A stretch of DNA of 64,000 nt from Echinococcus granulosus (taxonomy: Eukaryota; Platyhelminthes; Cestoda; Cyclophyllidea; Taeniidae), in assembly GCF_000524195.1 (NCBI RefSeq), contig NW_020170488.1, positions 210,041 through 274,040 on the forward strand, read 5' to 3'. Numbering within the stretch: the stretch's first letter is position 1; each line of letters starts with the position of its first letter. The notes beneath the pieces are model-generated. The model did not search any database and was not told the DNA's origin. It saw only the letters and a program-made list of their open reading frames with translations. The translations under genes were made by a program, and so were the position numbers. Below are positions 1 through 14,100 of the stretch, in pieces.

Positions 1-206
1 GAGAGGGTGAAAAGTTAAGTTACTTACTAGGGATATGGTGAGAATAAATGAACCATGGGAATGGGGCTTGTTTTCCCCCATAAGGACAAACCAAACATGA
101 TTTTAGCCTACTAGGGTGCAACAAGTTAAACAAAAACTTGGGATTATCACCAAATTCGTAAATGAATTTCACTGTTGACAACTATTTCGGTAGAAAATGA
201 ACATAC
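1..206. other. Intronic sequence of gene A
   Basis: This edge stretch lies downstream (in minus-strand sense) of a GT donor at 206-205 that follows the fifth coding exon of gene A. I see no Gly-X-Y coding pattern on either strand, so it is read as the start of an intron. The next exon would lie outside the window. Confidence 0.6.
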
Positions 207-1028
207 AGGGGGACCCGGCGGTCCACTCCCAAAGTCGCCAGGTTCACCTCTGTCGCCAGGATCACCAGGAAAACCAGGCGGGCCATCAACTCCAGGACGT
301 CCTGCTGGACCAGGTGGACCGGGATCACCCTAGGATTGATGTAAACAACGCCTCAATCACCAGACATCCAAATGCAGAGCATATTCTAGGTCAGCTATTC
401 CACTTACCGGCGGCCCATCACATCCTGGAATCCCCTTTTCTCCAGGATCACCTATTTCACCATCATCTCCGTGTTGTCCATGTCGGCCGGGGGGACCGAA
501 ATCACCAGGAGGACCCTTGAGCACACACTCAGTGAGGAAATCACCCAGTGGAGGGCAACAATTTACAGCTGACGATATATTCACTCACCCGTTCACCCGG
601 CTCTCCAGGAATTCCATCGGCTCCAGGTGGTCCTCGCTGGCCTTTGGGGCCAATGGGACCTATTTCTCCGGGGTAACCTTTGGGGCCTGTAACACCCGGC
701 GGACCTCGAGCTCCAGGAGGACCCTAGCAATATCTATTAAGCTTGATGCTAACTCACCATTGGGCCTTGAGGGGCCACGCAACGGCACTTATCGTAGTAG
801 CAGTCGATGTTACATTCCCGACTGGGCGAGAATTGCTAAAGAGGAAGAGGAAAAGATGTGGGGATGAGTCCGAAATGCCGATATTTGACTTACCGCCACG
901 GCAGTGGGTATAAGGACACTCAAAACCATGCATATTGTCGCAAAGACCCCGAGACCAGTTAGTCTTCTGGAAAACAAGAAGAATTGACCTGCTGGCCAGG
1001 TGTTTCTAGGCGAACGTCCGGCCAGCAT
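207..1028 (-). CDS. Type IV collagen alpha chain, 5' end only (gene A)
   Basis: Secreted basement-membrane collagen chain, truncated by the window edge. Minus-strand exons in order are 1028-894, 835-758, 723-589, 515-408 and 329-207, all in phase 0 with GT-AG borders (193 codons). Exon 1 encodes a 45-residue leader with a hydrophobic core ending near IPTAVA, read as a signal peptide. Exon 2 carries the cysteine cluster [12 protein letters not shown] (CxxxCxxxxCxC), the hallmark of the N-terminal 7S domain that cross-links four collagen IV molecules. Exons 3-5 are uninterrupted Gly-X-Y apart from one GSG break, with one extra Cys in GIPGCDGPP. The cysteine spacing matches gene B, not gene C, so A looks like a second alpha2-like chain. 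It sits on the same strand as B, whose stop codon is 336 bp upstream of this ATG. No NC1 domain is visible because the gene leaves the window. Confidence 0.88.
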
Positions 1029-1364
1029 TCAGACGACGTCTCTGAATAAAATAAACAAGTTGTATGCTACTCGCTTTTTTATAAGTAGATAACCATCGTA
1101 TGCTAAAAACAAGCGCGCAATAACATTAATAAGTATTGCTTTTCTAAGATGTGCTTTGAAACACAGACATACAGCAGTGGATAATGAGGGGTGGTGGAAG
1201 AAGAAAAGGGGTAAGGAGGTGAGAAAAGCAGAGTACTTTGGATTGGGGAGGAAATAAGGTAATTAAACAAGAAAAGCCTAAATAAGACACTGTCATTGCT
1301 AGTTTTGTCCATAAATTGGATGTTGCCACTGCCATCGGTGTTTGAGATAAATTTTTGAAAAATC
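1029..1364 (-). other. Short spacer between gene B stop and gene A start
   Basis: Only 336 bp separate the stop of gene B from the ATG of gene A, so this stretch must hold the 3' UTR of B and the 5' signals of A. On the minus strand a strong splice acceptor (TTTATTTTATTCAG) ends at 1042, leaving 13 nt before the ATG. It could serve a 5'-UTR intron or spliced-leader addition. I found no clear AATAAA on the minus strand. Confidence 0.55.
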
Positions 1365-2135
1365 CTATACCGGCGTCTTCATGCACACTCGACACTTGCT
1401 GACACTATCCACCGTAGGTCCATCTCCCGCTTTCAAGGTCAATCCGAGGGGCTTCGAGAATTGCTCCTCCAGGCTTTCTGGGACGGAGCGAAGGTAATAG
1501 ACTTTTGCGTCGCTCCAGTAGTGGCAAGTTCCAGCATTATTATTGCACTCGATAACTGGAGAGTATCGAAAGTGCTCTAAGCAACTTCCGGGGGAGGACA
1601 ACGGCTGACCGCCTCCAAATGAGCCCGACGTGTGCTGCAAGGCAAAGGCAATATTAAATAATGGGTTCAATAGATGAAATAACGCTGTTTGAGCAAGAAT
1701 GTTTACCAATAGGAGACTAACGCCCGTCCACAGTTCAGTCCATGTGCTCGGGCATGGCGTAAGGCTTCTAATTTGACTGTGGAAGGCAAAGACATGCGTG
1801 GGAGCCTCACAAACCACGCATCGAGAAATGCGCCCATCCAGCTCTTCAATTGGAAGTGGTTCCTCAGATCGTGGTTTTAGAGTAGCCAACCAGTAGGACC
1901 GCTCGTGACGCATGTTAGTGTGGCAGACACTACCGCTCTCACAGACAGTCATAGGGTGTGTGTTGAACCGTCGCATACACGAACTTGCACTTCCAAGATC
2001 CATGCTGTAAAGATAGTCCACACCACCACCCATGAGATAGCTGTACCCATCATACAGGAAACGCGTCCCTGCTGGACACTCAAATGGACCCTCATCCGAT
2101 TGAAAATGCCTAGCGAAGAGCACGTTGGTATAGTT
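1365..2135 (-). other. NC1 trimerisation domain of gene B
   Basis: The C-terminal globular domain nucleates chain selection and network assembly. It is coded by the end of exon 27 and all of exon 28, interrupted by a 72-bp intron (1635-1706). All twelve conserved cysteines are visible, in two homologous halves ([31 protein letters not shown] / [34 protein letters not shown]). The lysine matching human alpha1 Lys211 is kept in LTLKAG. The methionine matching Met93 is not: the segment between YWLAT and ISRC contains no Met. Confidence 0.9.
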
Positions 2136-5100
2136 GGTGGGCCCTGGCAGTCCGACAGGTCCAGGAGGACCCCGTTCGCCAGGAGGGCCAGGTTCACCCT
2201 TCTCACCCTCTTCTCCGACATCACCCATCTCTCCCTGATCTCCGAAAGGTCCACGAGGTCCTTCCTCTACTCCAGCCTGTCCCTTCTCTCCAACATCGCC
2301 AGGTGGACCTTCAAAACCTGGAGGCCCCATCTCTCCTGTATCTCCGATCTCGCCAGGTTCACCGGCATCGCCAACATCACCACGTTCACCGACAGCGGCA
2401 TGGCCGGCGACTCCCTTGGGTCCTTTTGGACCTAGGGGACCCTGAGGGCCAGTTGGACCCATTGGACCCTCCTCGCCACGTTCACCACTGTCGCCAAAGT
2501 CGCCTTCTTCACCGTCAGGTCCTGGTGCACCGTCTTCGCCCCGAAGGCCTGGATGACCACGCATGCCTGGCAAGCCATCTTCCCCCTTGAGACCGGGTTC
2601 ACCATCCTTCCCGGAGAGTCCAGGTTCACCTTCTTCACCAGGTTCACCTGGTAGGCCCTCGTCTCCTGGTTCTCCGGCTTCTGGGGGCTCTGCTGGTTCA
2701 CCACTATCACCAGGGTCACCGGGGGTCCCTGAAGAAGGAAAACTAGGTAGAGATTCATTTAGTAAAGTAAATAGATTTATGGTGAATTGGCATTTGTTGT
2801 GGTAGGTTCTAACTTTCCCGGACTACATAAATATCCTAATTTTGCAGTGTTCCATCCTTTCTGTGGTTCCTTGCCTGACCGTCCTTTACCGTTACATCCC
2901 CACTGAGTACTCGGATCGCGAGTGTGTCAGCACGGGTTTCTCCAATCTTATGCGATTCGATTACCACGCCTCAGTCGTCGTCTTTCTTCCTACTGGCGTC
3001 TGTCAACCTCCTGTGCTCCATCTATCTGGAGCTATATAGCGGTACCCGCAGATCCTCATTCTCTTCAATATGAGCTCCAAGATGGATGTCTCCAAATCAA
3101 ATCACATTATCAATGCATCTCATCTCTCAACTATCGCGAAAAAATGCCTCACAACGCTTTCATGAAAGCAAGTCGAAGAAAAGTGGTCTTACCCTTCCAA
3201 TTTCAAGTAAATCTAATGACGCGACAAAGTAGTCATGTCACTAGTCAAAAAATAAAGAGAAGATAGCTAAATAAGAGCATCTAAGAAAAGCTGATATGGT
3301 AAAGAAAAAATGCGATGAAGCAGTTAGAAATTCCACACATCAGAAATGCAATATTAAGACTCTAAAAGTTTACAGGTTTTTTTTTTCAAAATAAAAGAAT
3401 GTTTTGAATACAAATACTCCAAGATAATTTCTCGGCTGTTAGCATTTAAAAGTTTACGATAATTTGGAAGATAGAAACCTAAAATTCCATCTGTCCTAGG
3501 AAATTGGGCCCCCTCCCCCCTGCAACACTGCAAAAGTACCATCTAGTAGGTAACGACGATTTGCACTGCGGTTTGGCAACCGAATTTTTACAGTCAACCA
3601 ATGAAAACACTGCGCAAAAGCCATTATTCATCGGTGATATACAAAGTGACCAATCAGAGGGTGAGAAAAGTATGCATAATGCCGCAGACATTTGAGTGGC
3701 TACTTTAAGGGCACGGTATTTTGGATTTCATCCAATCAGGTATCGAGCAAACGGATTGAAAAAAGTATTTTTCCTTTGTTTCCGAGGCCTAAACTCAAAT
3801 TCGAAGGATTATGAAAACTGCCCTTAAGGAGATTGTGGGCATCCGGCACTTCATGAAGGGGACTCACGAACACAGAGGCGGATTTAATTTTGTTAACAAA
3901 CAGACGATTTTGTAGTGCGACGGTGCATTGCTCCCAATAAAAAGGGGTAAAAACTCTGTGACTTTATGGAAAGAAAACGACTTTTTCTTGCCAGAAAATG
4001 CGTCTAGGATGAATTGAGTTTGCTGGGAAAAATTGTTCACTATGAGGCAATAAAAATGACCGTTTGATGGGGGGGGGGGGAATTGTGCCGTTCCAAACAA
4101 CTAGTTTTGCAATGAAATTATTGAAGAATAACACCTGTTTGTTTGTCAAAATTTAGTGGTATAACAAAGTAGAACACTGAGGTTGTAAAGAGGTAACTTT
4201 GAGTTGAGGGAATTGGTATCCTCTGGCATTTTGTTTAAGTTGTATGACTGCCCGCGTGGGGACTTCAAATCCCGCTTCGCAACGTGGTCTTTGGGCTGTG
4301 CAACTGGCCTGCCAGCTCGCCTGTGCGTTAATAAAAATGTCATGTTCCACCTCTGCTGTTTTGGCATTCTGGGGCTTTAGAGAGCAGTCCGGGTGCTATA
4401 CACACTTCCTCCAATTATTTACACATATTTGTCGAAGAGGTAAGAATATTTTTATCACACAAAGAGAAAAATTACTTACTTGACCAACTTCAAGGAGTAA
4501 ATTTATCAGCTAGATATCAAACTAAATCCAGCATTTTTTAAAAAACTCAATTTCGGTTTTTCATGAATAAATATGCAAGGATTTCTTCCACTTCATTCCT
4601 TTTTTGTTTGGAAAAATTGACAATTTTTTTTCACAAAAATAGGTAACTCTAGGTGATCCATAAAGGTGGTATCATTTTTCCGCCTTCCCCTCACTATCCC
4701 TCTTCACCCGAGAATTTACCGCTCTCAATAATTTAAAAGACCACAGACGCGAAGAAAAGCAAATTCGGACCTGGAAACCCTGGATGTTGTACACCAAAGG
4801 TCAAGGGTCATGGGAAAACACTTTCCCCTCCCCTTCCAAATATCAAATTTGCGAATCGGTAATTTTGAGGTGTTTTACATAATATATTTTAAGGATGCGG
4901 AAATAAAATGCTTTTTTGCAAAAAAGCTGCTTCGAAACCTTGCTTTTTTAAATATCTTAGCTGGATTGCTTTCTGGTTAGATAAGACAAAAGCGTGACAT
5001 GCGGATCAACTACTCACCGATGCTTGGTTGACTGCTTATGAAATAGCCCGAATCACACGGTGCTCATGTTTCACCACTACATGAGCAAGTTTTGTGTTCA

Positions 5101-8100
5101 CAGAGGTGACGATGAGCATAAAAAGATGGATAAGAGAGGGGATTGAGGTGCAGAGACTACGTCCACAGAAGGAAACAGGTGGGTGTCATACGCCATCGCC
5201 GCCGCCGCCGCCGCCACCACATCGATAAGCCCGAACGGGTAGTAGCCACTGAAGGCATCATCTGTGTGGCACCACTCTGCCACTTTGCCAGTCCACATGG
5301 GCATACCAGCACATCGAGATGCACATGTGCCCGCTCACACACCTTCGCACTGCGCGCATGGGACGGGGGAGGGATGGGCCAGCCAATGGCTATGCAAGTG
5401 TGCCTGTGTGGTTATCGCAAAATCAATGGCCCCAACCGCATGTGTGTGTGTGTAAGTGTGTGTCTGTGTACGGCGGACTTGGCAGAGGCTATTGACGCTT
5501 CTGACTTGTGTACTACTCATGGCCACTTCAGTATTACCTACTCACCAGATCTTCCGTATATTCCAATCAAGCCCACTTCTCCGCGTTCTCCAGGTGCACC
5601 TAGGCCTGGCTCACCCTGCTTGCCCTTGGGACCGGGAACTCCGTCAGTACCTACATTAGACAGAATTGATTTAGTGGTAACGAATTATCCGAAGGATTCA
5701 TCACCCCAATCATCAACAATATCGACCCGACCAATGGGGTCTTCTAGGTCATTTAGCCCCGTAATGTAGTGGGAGTAAGACTCCCCTCTGTAATGTTAAC
5801 TGGAAGGGGAAAAGCAGAAGGTAATCGGCAGTAGACAACTCAAGAAGTAAAATCAGTAAATTAGAGTAGTCACCTTGGCATCTAGGTTGCTAAGGCGCCT
5901 TGTCGACTAACAACCAATCAAATTCGTGTTTACCACAGTCAATCCGCCACAAAATTAATTTTTTATGAAAAACATAGATTAAATTGTAGGAAGGTATGTT
6001 TTTAACCAAAAATCGTCCTTCATATCGTTGTTGCTATGCTGGAATTTGCACAACCAAAATTTAAATTTAGGTGGTTTTACAAATCAAATTACTGTTAAAA
6101 ATTTTGGCGATTCAAGAAAAAATTTTCGACTTTTTAATTGTTGTAACAACTTCTTTGATTAGAGAAACTTAAAAAAAGTTAGCCTATTTTGAGAAGAACA
6201 AAGTCAAGAAGTTATGTTTTCTCTTCGCTTCGTTCTTCACCAATCGGAACTGACCTGGATCACCAGGCTGGCCTTTGGGTCCTCTAGGTCCTGGCGGACC
6301 GATAGTACCCCTTTCACCATCCAGAGCAGCGGGACAAGCGACAACGGAGCGTCCTTTTGGACCTTGTGGACCGCGTTCCCCTTTGAGTCCGCTTATGCCA
6401 ACCTCACCTCGTTCACCAGCATCACCTTCTGGACCTCGCATTCCATGCTCACCTACAATAGCCATCCAAGGTGCTAAGTGAAAACAACTTCGCCTCGTCG
6501 ATACAGAGAATTCAAGAGTAACCTTGAGTTCTAGGCGGAACTTGAAGCAATGGATTCAGCTGTTGACTTAAAAGAGAGGAAAGTAGTGTTCCTCGTTCTC
6601 TTCTCGCTTCGCTTAGCCTCAAGCAATGCCATTTTTCCGTCCCATATCATGAGGACAAATAAAATCAGCGCTATTTCCTACGATGAATGAACATGATTAT
6701 GAAGACCGACTGACCTTTACGCGGTGGTCGGTCTTAAACCCGACCCCACCACCAAGGTGGGAAGAGGAAGACGAACGGACGACTTCGACCCCACACGTCA
6801 GCCTTTCCCCTCCCTCTAATTCCGTCTAAACATCGCTGTAACTACTATGCGGTCAGGTACACGCTTTAACAGGCACTGCCTCTGCCGGCCGTCTCTCGCA
6901 GCGCCATCGTGATAAAGCCGATTCAAGGTCACGATCTCCCAATTCGTGTAAAATATTTGAAGTGACATGCTTAACTGCACAAGTAAATTAAAGGCCTTGG
7001 ATTTGTTTCTTCTTTACCTACACAGAGAAGGTGGGAGGAAAAACGCCGAACAAAGTGGAACACAAAATCGGCGTCGTTAATTCATGACGAGAAGTTTTTT
7101 GCCTTCAATCAAAAAATAGATCCAATCTTTCGATTGTGAACATCTCCTGCATGCACGAATGGCGTCAGTTCATACAATTACGAGGAGGAACAATGAAGAT
7201 GATGTACTGACAGATGCAGTCTGACCGATAGAACATTTAAGGAAAGGAATTCAATCTCTTCGGTCTACAACAGTCCTGTACGTGAAGCGAAAGAGAGGGA
7301 GGGAGGAAGGAAATATCGTCCCTCGATGAAAGGCAGAAAGAAAAAGAGGCGAATGAATGGAAAGATCGAATGGGTTCATTCGTATAGTATTCAGGCCAGA
7401 TCGTTCATAGAATCCGCCAATTGGGCGGATCTAATTTGATGGGCAATTTTGAACTACTAAGTGAATGATGAGGGCTGTGTGACAACTTGACATTTTCAGT
7501 GTCTCCTGTGCTTCCCACCACTGCGAAATGGAGCTTGAAACGTGACATATCCATTATTAATCTTCCAGTTTTTCTGCATATTGAGAAGAAAAGCACCTTC
7601 ATAGACAAATCGGGTGAGACGAAATAGCCCATAATTTTGTACACATCACAATGACCAGTGACAAAGCAAAGGAAATGAAAGCATGTGGTAACACTTGGAC
7701 CCACCTTGAGGACCGGAATCACCGGATTCACCTTCGTCCCCATCTTCACCACTTTCGCCAGGCTCTCCAAATGGTCCCGACTCTCCTGGCGCTCCAGATT
7801 GGCCCATTCGCCCTAAAATGGATAAGTTTGGTGGGTGATTGGACTCACCAACATAAAGAGTAATCCTGTTGGATATTTTACCTTCTCAAATTGATCCATG
7901 CATATATTTAGAGTTAGCTAACTCACCTTCTTTACCTCGATCACCGGGTTCACCCTCAGGACCCATCTCGCCCTTCTTACCAGGCGGTCCCCGGGGTCCA
8001 GGTTGGCCCTTGATAGTAACAGAGTCTCCACCGGGCTGACCCTCATCACCCTGGTCACCTTGCTCCCCCATCGGCCCATCATCACCCTCCTCTCCAGTTG

Positions 8101-11100
8101 GTCCTTTCGAGCCCTCCATTCCCATTGGGCCATCCTCACCCAACTCACCTGCCTGACCTCTATCACCCTAGCAATCAATAGACGGAATGGATAGAAGGAT
8201 TTCTGCATAACATTGAAAAATCGAGGCTGAGGCAACTAACCTGTTCACCAACAGGACCCACTTCACCTTCATCACCAACTTCACCATCTACCGGTTCTTC
8301 ACCATCAGGACCTGGATCGCCGGGTTCACCGGGCTCACCTTGTTCACCAGGTGGTCCTTCCGGACCAATTTCATCCTTACCGGGCTCTCCATCTTTGCCC
8401 GGTTCACCTTCGGGTCCCTGATCACCTATTTTACCCTTGAGACCAGGTTCTCCATCCTCGCCAGGAGAACCTTTAGGGCAGGCCGCGGCTTGGCCTGGCG
8501 GTCCCCGTGGACCCTTTGGACCATAGGGTCCGGGTTCTCCAGGGTCACCTAACCATGTTACCACTAGTCAGCCCCTCCTCCAAAATTCAGCAATGACAAT
8601 GCAATCATAACGCACCCTTTTCTGTTCCAGGTTCTCCCTCTTCACCAGGGTCTCCTTGTGGACCGGGGGGACCCTCTGGACCTGGGGGACCCCGTTCACC
8701 AATTGGGCCTTCCAGACCCTCCGGTCCTTTTTCACCAACCTCGCCCCGTTCACCTTTCTCTCCAGGAGGTCCCTGAACACCCTGTTCGCCCTCTTCCATA
8801 CTATCTGGGCCAGATTCACCTGGCAATCCCTGTTCACCTGGAGGACCTACATCGCCGGGCTCACCAACATCACCAGGTTCCGGCTGCGGTCCTTCGTAAT
8901 CGGGCATTCCCGCGATATCACAGAAGCCCTGGTCTCCTGTGGGACCCTTGTAGCCTTGGGGTCCTTGTTCGCCCTGTGGACCCACTTCACCAGGTTCACC
9001 AGGCTCACCTGGAGTACTGGGTTCCCCAGGCATTCCCTTCTCACCTGGAGGCCCTTGTTCTCCCTCATCCCCTTCTAGACCAGGAGGTCCAGGCTCACCT
9101 ATAGTGAAAGAAGAGTATTCAAGGGAGTAATAGGTCAGAATATTATCGCCACTTGAAGTTGATTCTGTCAAATAGGCTACCTCTTGGTCCAGCTGACCCC
9201 TTTTCCCCCTCTTTCCCATCCGGACCGGGATCACCAGGTTCTCCGGGTTTGCCAGGTTCGCCAGGACCTCCACGAGATCCAAGGTCGCCACGGTCTCCAG
9301 GCTCGCCTAAAATCAGATTGATTAAAGAATCACTTTAATAGTCGGCACAAATAAGGCCTTCGACTAAGGCTACCATCCACATACCCTTAGGACCCCGAAT
9401 CCCGATTTCACCAGCATCTCCAGGTTCGCCTTCCGGTTCTTCTCCACGAGGTCCTGCTCGGCTCGTAGGACCGGGGGGTCCCTGTGGACCTCTCGGTCCT
9501 CTGTCACCAGCAGGTCCGGCAGGGCCAGGAGGACCTCTTTCACCACGCTCACCGAGCTCGCCATTGCGACCAAAGCCACCTTTCTCCCCTGGGGGTCCAC
9601 GAGGACCTTCAGGACCTGCCTCACCTTGGTCTCCCTTTTCACCCTTTGCACCGAGCAAATCTAGGCAGAAATAAGGGGAAAATGTCCTTAAGGATCCATG
9701 GAAAGTCCATGTCAAGTCACTTTTAATGGTTAATGTCAAGGTTTGAATTACTCTAGACTGACTGTTGATCGCTGGTGCGTAGAGGAATTCTGTTTACATG
9801 CTAATTTTGAAATTGGTATCCAGTTTAGAAGCTTGATTCCACGATGCCACCGTTCTACTTTGATGCCTATAACTGATGCCTTTTAAAGAGGTGTTGGACA
9901 TCTACAAGCCCTTTGACCTGACGGTCCAGACTTGGGAAAAACGTCGCTCCAACCGACTTCAAGCTCCTTCACTACTGTTTGCTAGCCCAAAGTTTAGCAA
10001 TTCCTCACCAAGAGTATTTTGAGCGAGTTTACTGTCGACAGCTGAGATACAGGTGCCCAGGCTTCCGTCGACACCTTTTATGCCCGGTGGCCCACGCGGT
10101 CCGTCGTCTCCAGGATCTCCGGGGGCTCCAACAACGTGTTCTAGATCCTCTCCTGGTTCACCCCGTTCTCCTTTCTCTCCGGGAGGGCCGATATCTCCCA
10201 TAGAGCCCTGTCTTCCTCTCTCACCCTGCAAAAATACAGGAGTTTACAAGGGTGCTTCCTTCTTAACCGTATAACTCATTTTTACTCGGCAACCAGCACA
10301 CCTTTCGACCAGGTAGACCAGCAGAACCTTCATCGCCTTCTTCGCCTTGAGGTCCACGATCACCGGTTTCACCTAGAGGACCCTCTGAACCCTCTTCACC
10401 AGGATCACCTAGTTCGACCTTCTCTGGGACTCCTTCCACCAGGAACGGATCACCGGGTTCACCAGCCTCCCCTTGATAGCCCTGCTCACCTCTAGGTCCC
10501 TAAAAAGAAGGCATCTACACATTGAAGCAACATACAAAGGGTTAGAAAGATCTTTTTTTGCACTAATTCGTGCCAACCTTATCGCCATCAGGGCCTTGAA
10601 GTCCAACAGGACCAACTGGACCAATGGAACCTCTAGGTCCATCTATTCCAGGTCTCCCATCTTCTCCTGGAAGTCCATCCTCACCCGGTTCGCCTATTTC
10701 ACCTTCAAGACCCGGTGGACCATTTTCACAACGTGGACAGTCGACTGGATTGAATGGTTCACCTTGTGAAGGAAAGAAATCGGATTACTTTTAAAGCCTT
10801 GCTTAGTATTAATTGTTTCAATCGACCTCTCAGTGAGCGCTTGTCACCTCGGAAATGTCAGTGAGGGAGTAATGAGGCTCCGTAAAATATCCACCCACAT
10901 TGCATAAATATTTACTTGTCGCGTCAACCGTCAACCAATAACAACGATTTGTGGCCCCACCTTTCTCGCCAATCTCGCCAATATCACCATCTCGTCCAGG
11001 TTTTCCCTCTTCTCCGGGATCACCGGGTTCACCGCGGGGTCCATCAGGGCCAGTTCTTCCAGGAGGCCCTTTGTCGCCATCATCACCAGGTTCGCCCACA

Positions 11101-14100
11101 TCGCCTGTGTTGAGAAAAAAAGGGACAAAGCTGAACTTTCCAAGTTATTCAGCAAAAGAAGGGAAGAAAGGAAACCTTCTGGACGTGATTACCTGGAGGT
11201 CCCTCTTGACCTTGAATTCCCATTTCACCAGGAAAACCTTGTTGCCCAAAACCGTCTATTCCATGAATTCCAGGTGCTCCAGGCGCACCTGGTTCGCCCT
11301 CTTGGCCTGGTAGACCGTCCACACCATCTCTCCCTAAAATTCGAGTAAAATATTGTAAGCCTCTCTTAAGCCCTCTAGGACTCGACCTCATTGTTGTTTA
11401 ATACATGGAGCAATCCATGGAATCTGAGGAGGGGGTAGGAAAGAGGGGAAGGAAGCACTTCACCTCAATCCACACTTAGTGATGGGCACCTTTTTTAATA
11501 CACATGCATAGGAAATTGAAGGATTAATTGAAGTAACACTCTGTTCACCTGATTGACATTTTTGCCATTTTAATGAGGACTTTTTCAAATGAAGCACTTT
11601 AAAAGAAGTCCTTGGGTTGTCAATCCAGGACAGCGACAGTGGTTCTTCTGAGGAAATAATAGGCTAAGAATAATTGAATCCGCTGAACTCGCCGACTTAG
11701 TAGGGGACGCAAGAGGGAAGGGGAAAGTGTCGTTAGTTCTATTAGAGGCACTACATTTTCGCTGATTAGCTGAAAAAAGTTCAAAATGACAAAGTGGCGG
11801 CAGCAAGTGTAGGGTTGAATTTACTTCAGCAGGAAATAGACGACTAGGTCGAATTGAAGGAGGTTCATGACCAGCTCCTACAACCCCCAAATTGACTATG
11901 GGACAACAAAATCGTAAATTTCTGAAGCCTCACCTGGTTCTCCAGGTTCACCCTTCTCGCCTCGAGGTCCAGGAACACAGGCTTCACCCATTTCCCCATC
12001 AGGACCCTTGTCGCCTTGATCTCCGGACTGACCCTTGGGTCCCTTGGGACCTCGTGTTCCAGTGACACCACGAACACCCTTTGGACCCTCGAAACCAGGT
12101 TGACCCTTCTCACCCTTTGGTTTTGAGGTGATCTCACAGTCCCAAATCTGCAAACAATTAGAGCAACTGCATCAGTGATGATGCTCAACTTTTCAGCTCC
12201 TTCGTCCTAAAAGCAGCTTTTAAAAAGGCCAGATATACCCTAGCTTCGCCTGGTGGTCCAGTTACACCTCGAGATCCGTCCCTGCCAGGGATTCCACGTT
12301 CACCGGGAGCTCCTTTGGGTCCTGAAATGCCCTGGGGACCATCCAATCCTGAATCTCCCTAGACATACAACCAAAAACCTCCAGTCTTTCATTCCAGGGA
12401 TTTAGAAAGCCTACACCATTATTCTTCAAAATGCACTCACCAAATCACCACGTTCGCCCTCTTCACCTGGTTCACCAGGTTCACCCTAAAATTATCCCAA
12501 ATGTGTGAAAGAATTGTGGTTAGCTGAAGGAAGAAGAGCGAGGTCAATTTATTCAATACCGCTTCTCCGGGGTCACCTCGTTGTCCTTGTTCTCCTGGTT
12601 CACCGGGGTCACCTGGAAATCCTGTCAATCCGACTTCCCCCTTAGCCCCAGGTTCACCAGGCTGGCCTGGTTCGCCCTAAAAGGGTACAAAAAAATTGTT
12701 TGATTCTCTAACCAATCGATTCATCACCTGATCGGCACGCAACAATGCCCACATTTTTATAAGTGAGAGATTTTTTTGGATTGATTCAAACGGCAAAAAC
12801 TTGATATTGAATGAAGCAAAAAACTTTGCTAGTTCCACATCAGGACTAAGCCAGACATCCAAAAATTAGTGAAGAATGCCCAGGCACTACCAGTGGTTAT
12901 GAGGGAAGACTTAGGTAACCTCGTGTTTATTTCCGAATGCCCAAAGCCCTTTTTTGCTATCACCACAAGGAGCTGCCTTGTTGTAGACAAAGTGCAACAC
13001 TTTTCTACCTCCTTCTGTCGAACACGTCAAGCTCCCATCAAATTATCCAAGCGTATTTTTAGGCAGATTGGGCATTAACAAATGACGAGTATGGTCCACT
13101 GGCAGTCACCTCAAGGATGATTATTAGGTGGAATGTACCGACAAGCCGCGAGTGCATATAATCAAAAAGTCAACGAACTAAAACAGCCTTTTTAAGCAAT
13201 AAAAACAGGGAATTTGAAAAAGAGGTAGAGAATTGCAAGAGACGCCTTTTAAATGATACGTAAATAAGAAAAGAGGTCATTTATTGTCCTCTGGATCATT
13301 TCACCAGCCTTAAGGGGTGATTTGATCCAAGTGACCCATTAATGGGGCATTTACTCGATCACCGGGAGGACCGCGTTCACCGGTGCCGATGATTTCCTCG
13401 AATTTTATGTCGGGGCCACATGGAATGCCATCTTTGCCTGGGTGACCCCTTTCACCCTTGTCTCCACGAATGAGGTTAATGGCAATGTAGGTCCCATCTG
13501 GGCCGGGTGGACCCTGTTCACCCGGCAGACCTTTTATACCCTAAAAAGCAAAATAAACATCTCAGGATCCCCCTTTTATATTCTCCGTCTAATTAGACGA
13601 TTTTCAATTCCTTGGTGAATGGAAACTTGACTCCAGATCGACCGTAGGAGCTTAAAATACTCCCAGTGAAGTGGAAACCTGCCTGAGGCTAAAACCACTT
13701 GTATCCGGTTCAACAACCCTATCGTCAGGGTTCTTTTAGATCAAAATAATCTTGACACTTGACATCTCTGATGTTCCAAAAGCTGTTCTGCTACTAATGT
13801 ATCGTTTAAATTAAGCATTTTTAAAGGGATTTTTGGCAACTTTTTCTTTTCTAAACACACGTTAGCTAGAAATTGGTCGAATGATTCACCAACCAATCAT
13901 CGCCTTGCTGACAACGTACACGGAACCTGGCGATGTGCGAACCTTCTTGAGTAGTCTTGACAGTTGACATAATCGATGTCTTAATACTCAGTCACCTGAA
14001 TTTCAAAAAGTTTTTAAACTATTTAATTTCCCATCGTCATGATTGAAGGTTGTGTTCTTTGCCACATTCCCTTCGCTCTGCTTTACTGATCATTTATTAG

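Noticed and set aside
4244..4330. tRNA-like stretch (GGGGACTTCAAATCCCGC)
   Set aside because: A T-arm-like stem can be drawn, but no full cloverleaf with acceptor pairing or anticodon arm could be made.
2303..11313. Many plus-strand Pro/Ser/Arg-rich frames across the collagen B exons
   Set aside because: They are antisense images of Gly-X-Y codons (CCN/TCN periodicity) and of frame-shifted GGN repeats, not separate genes.
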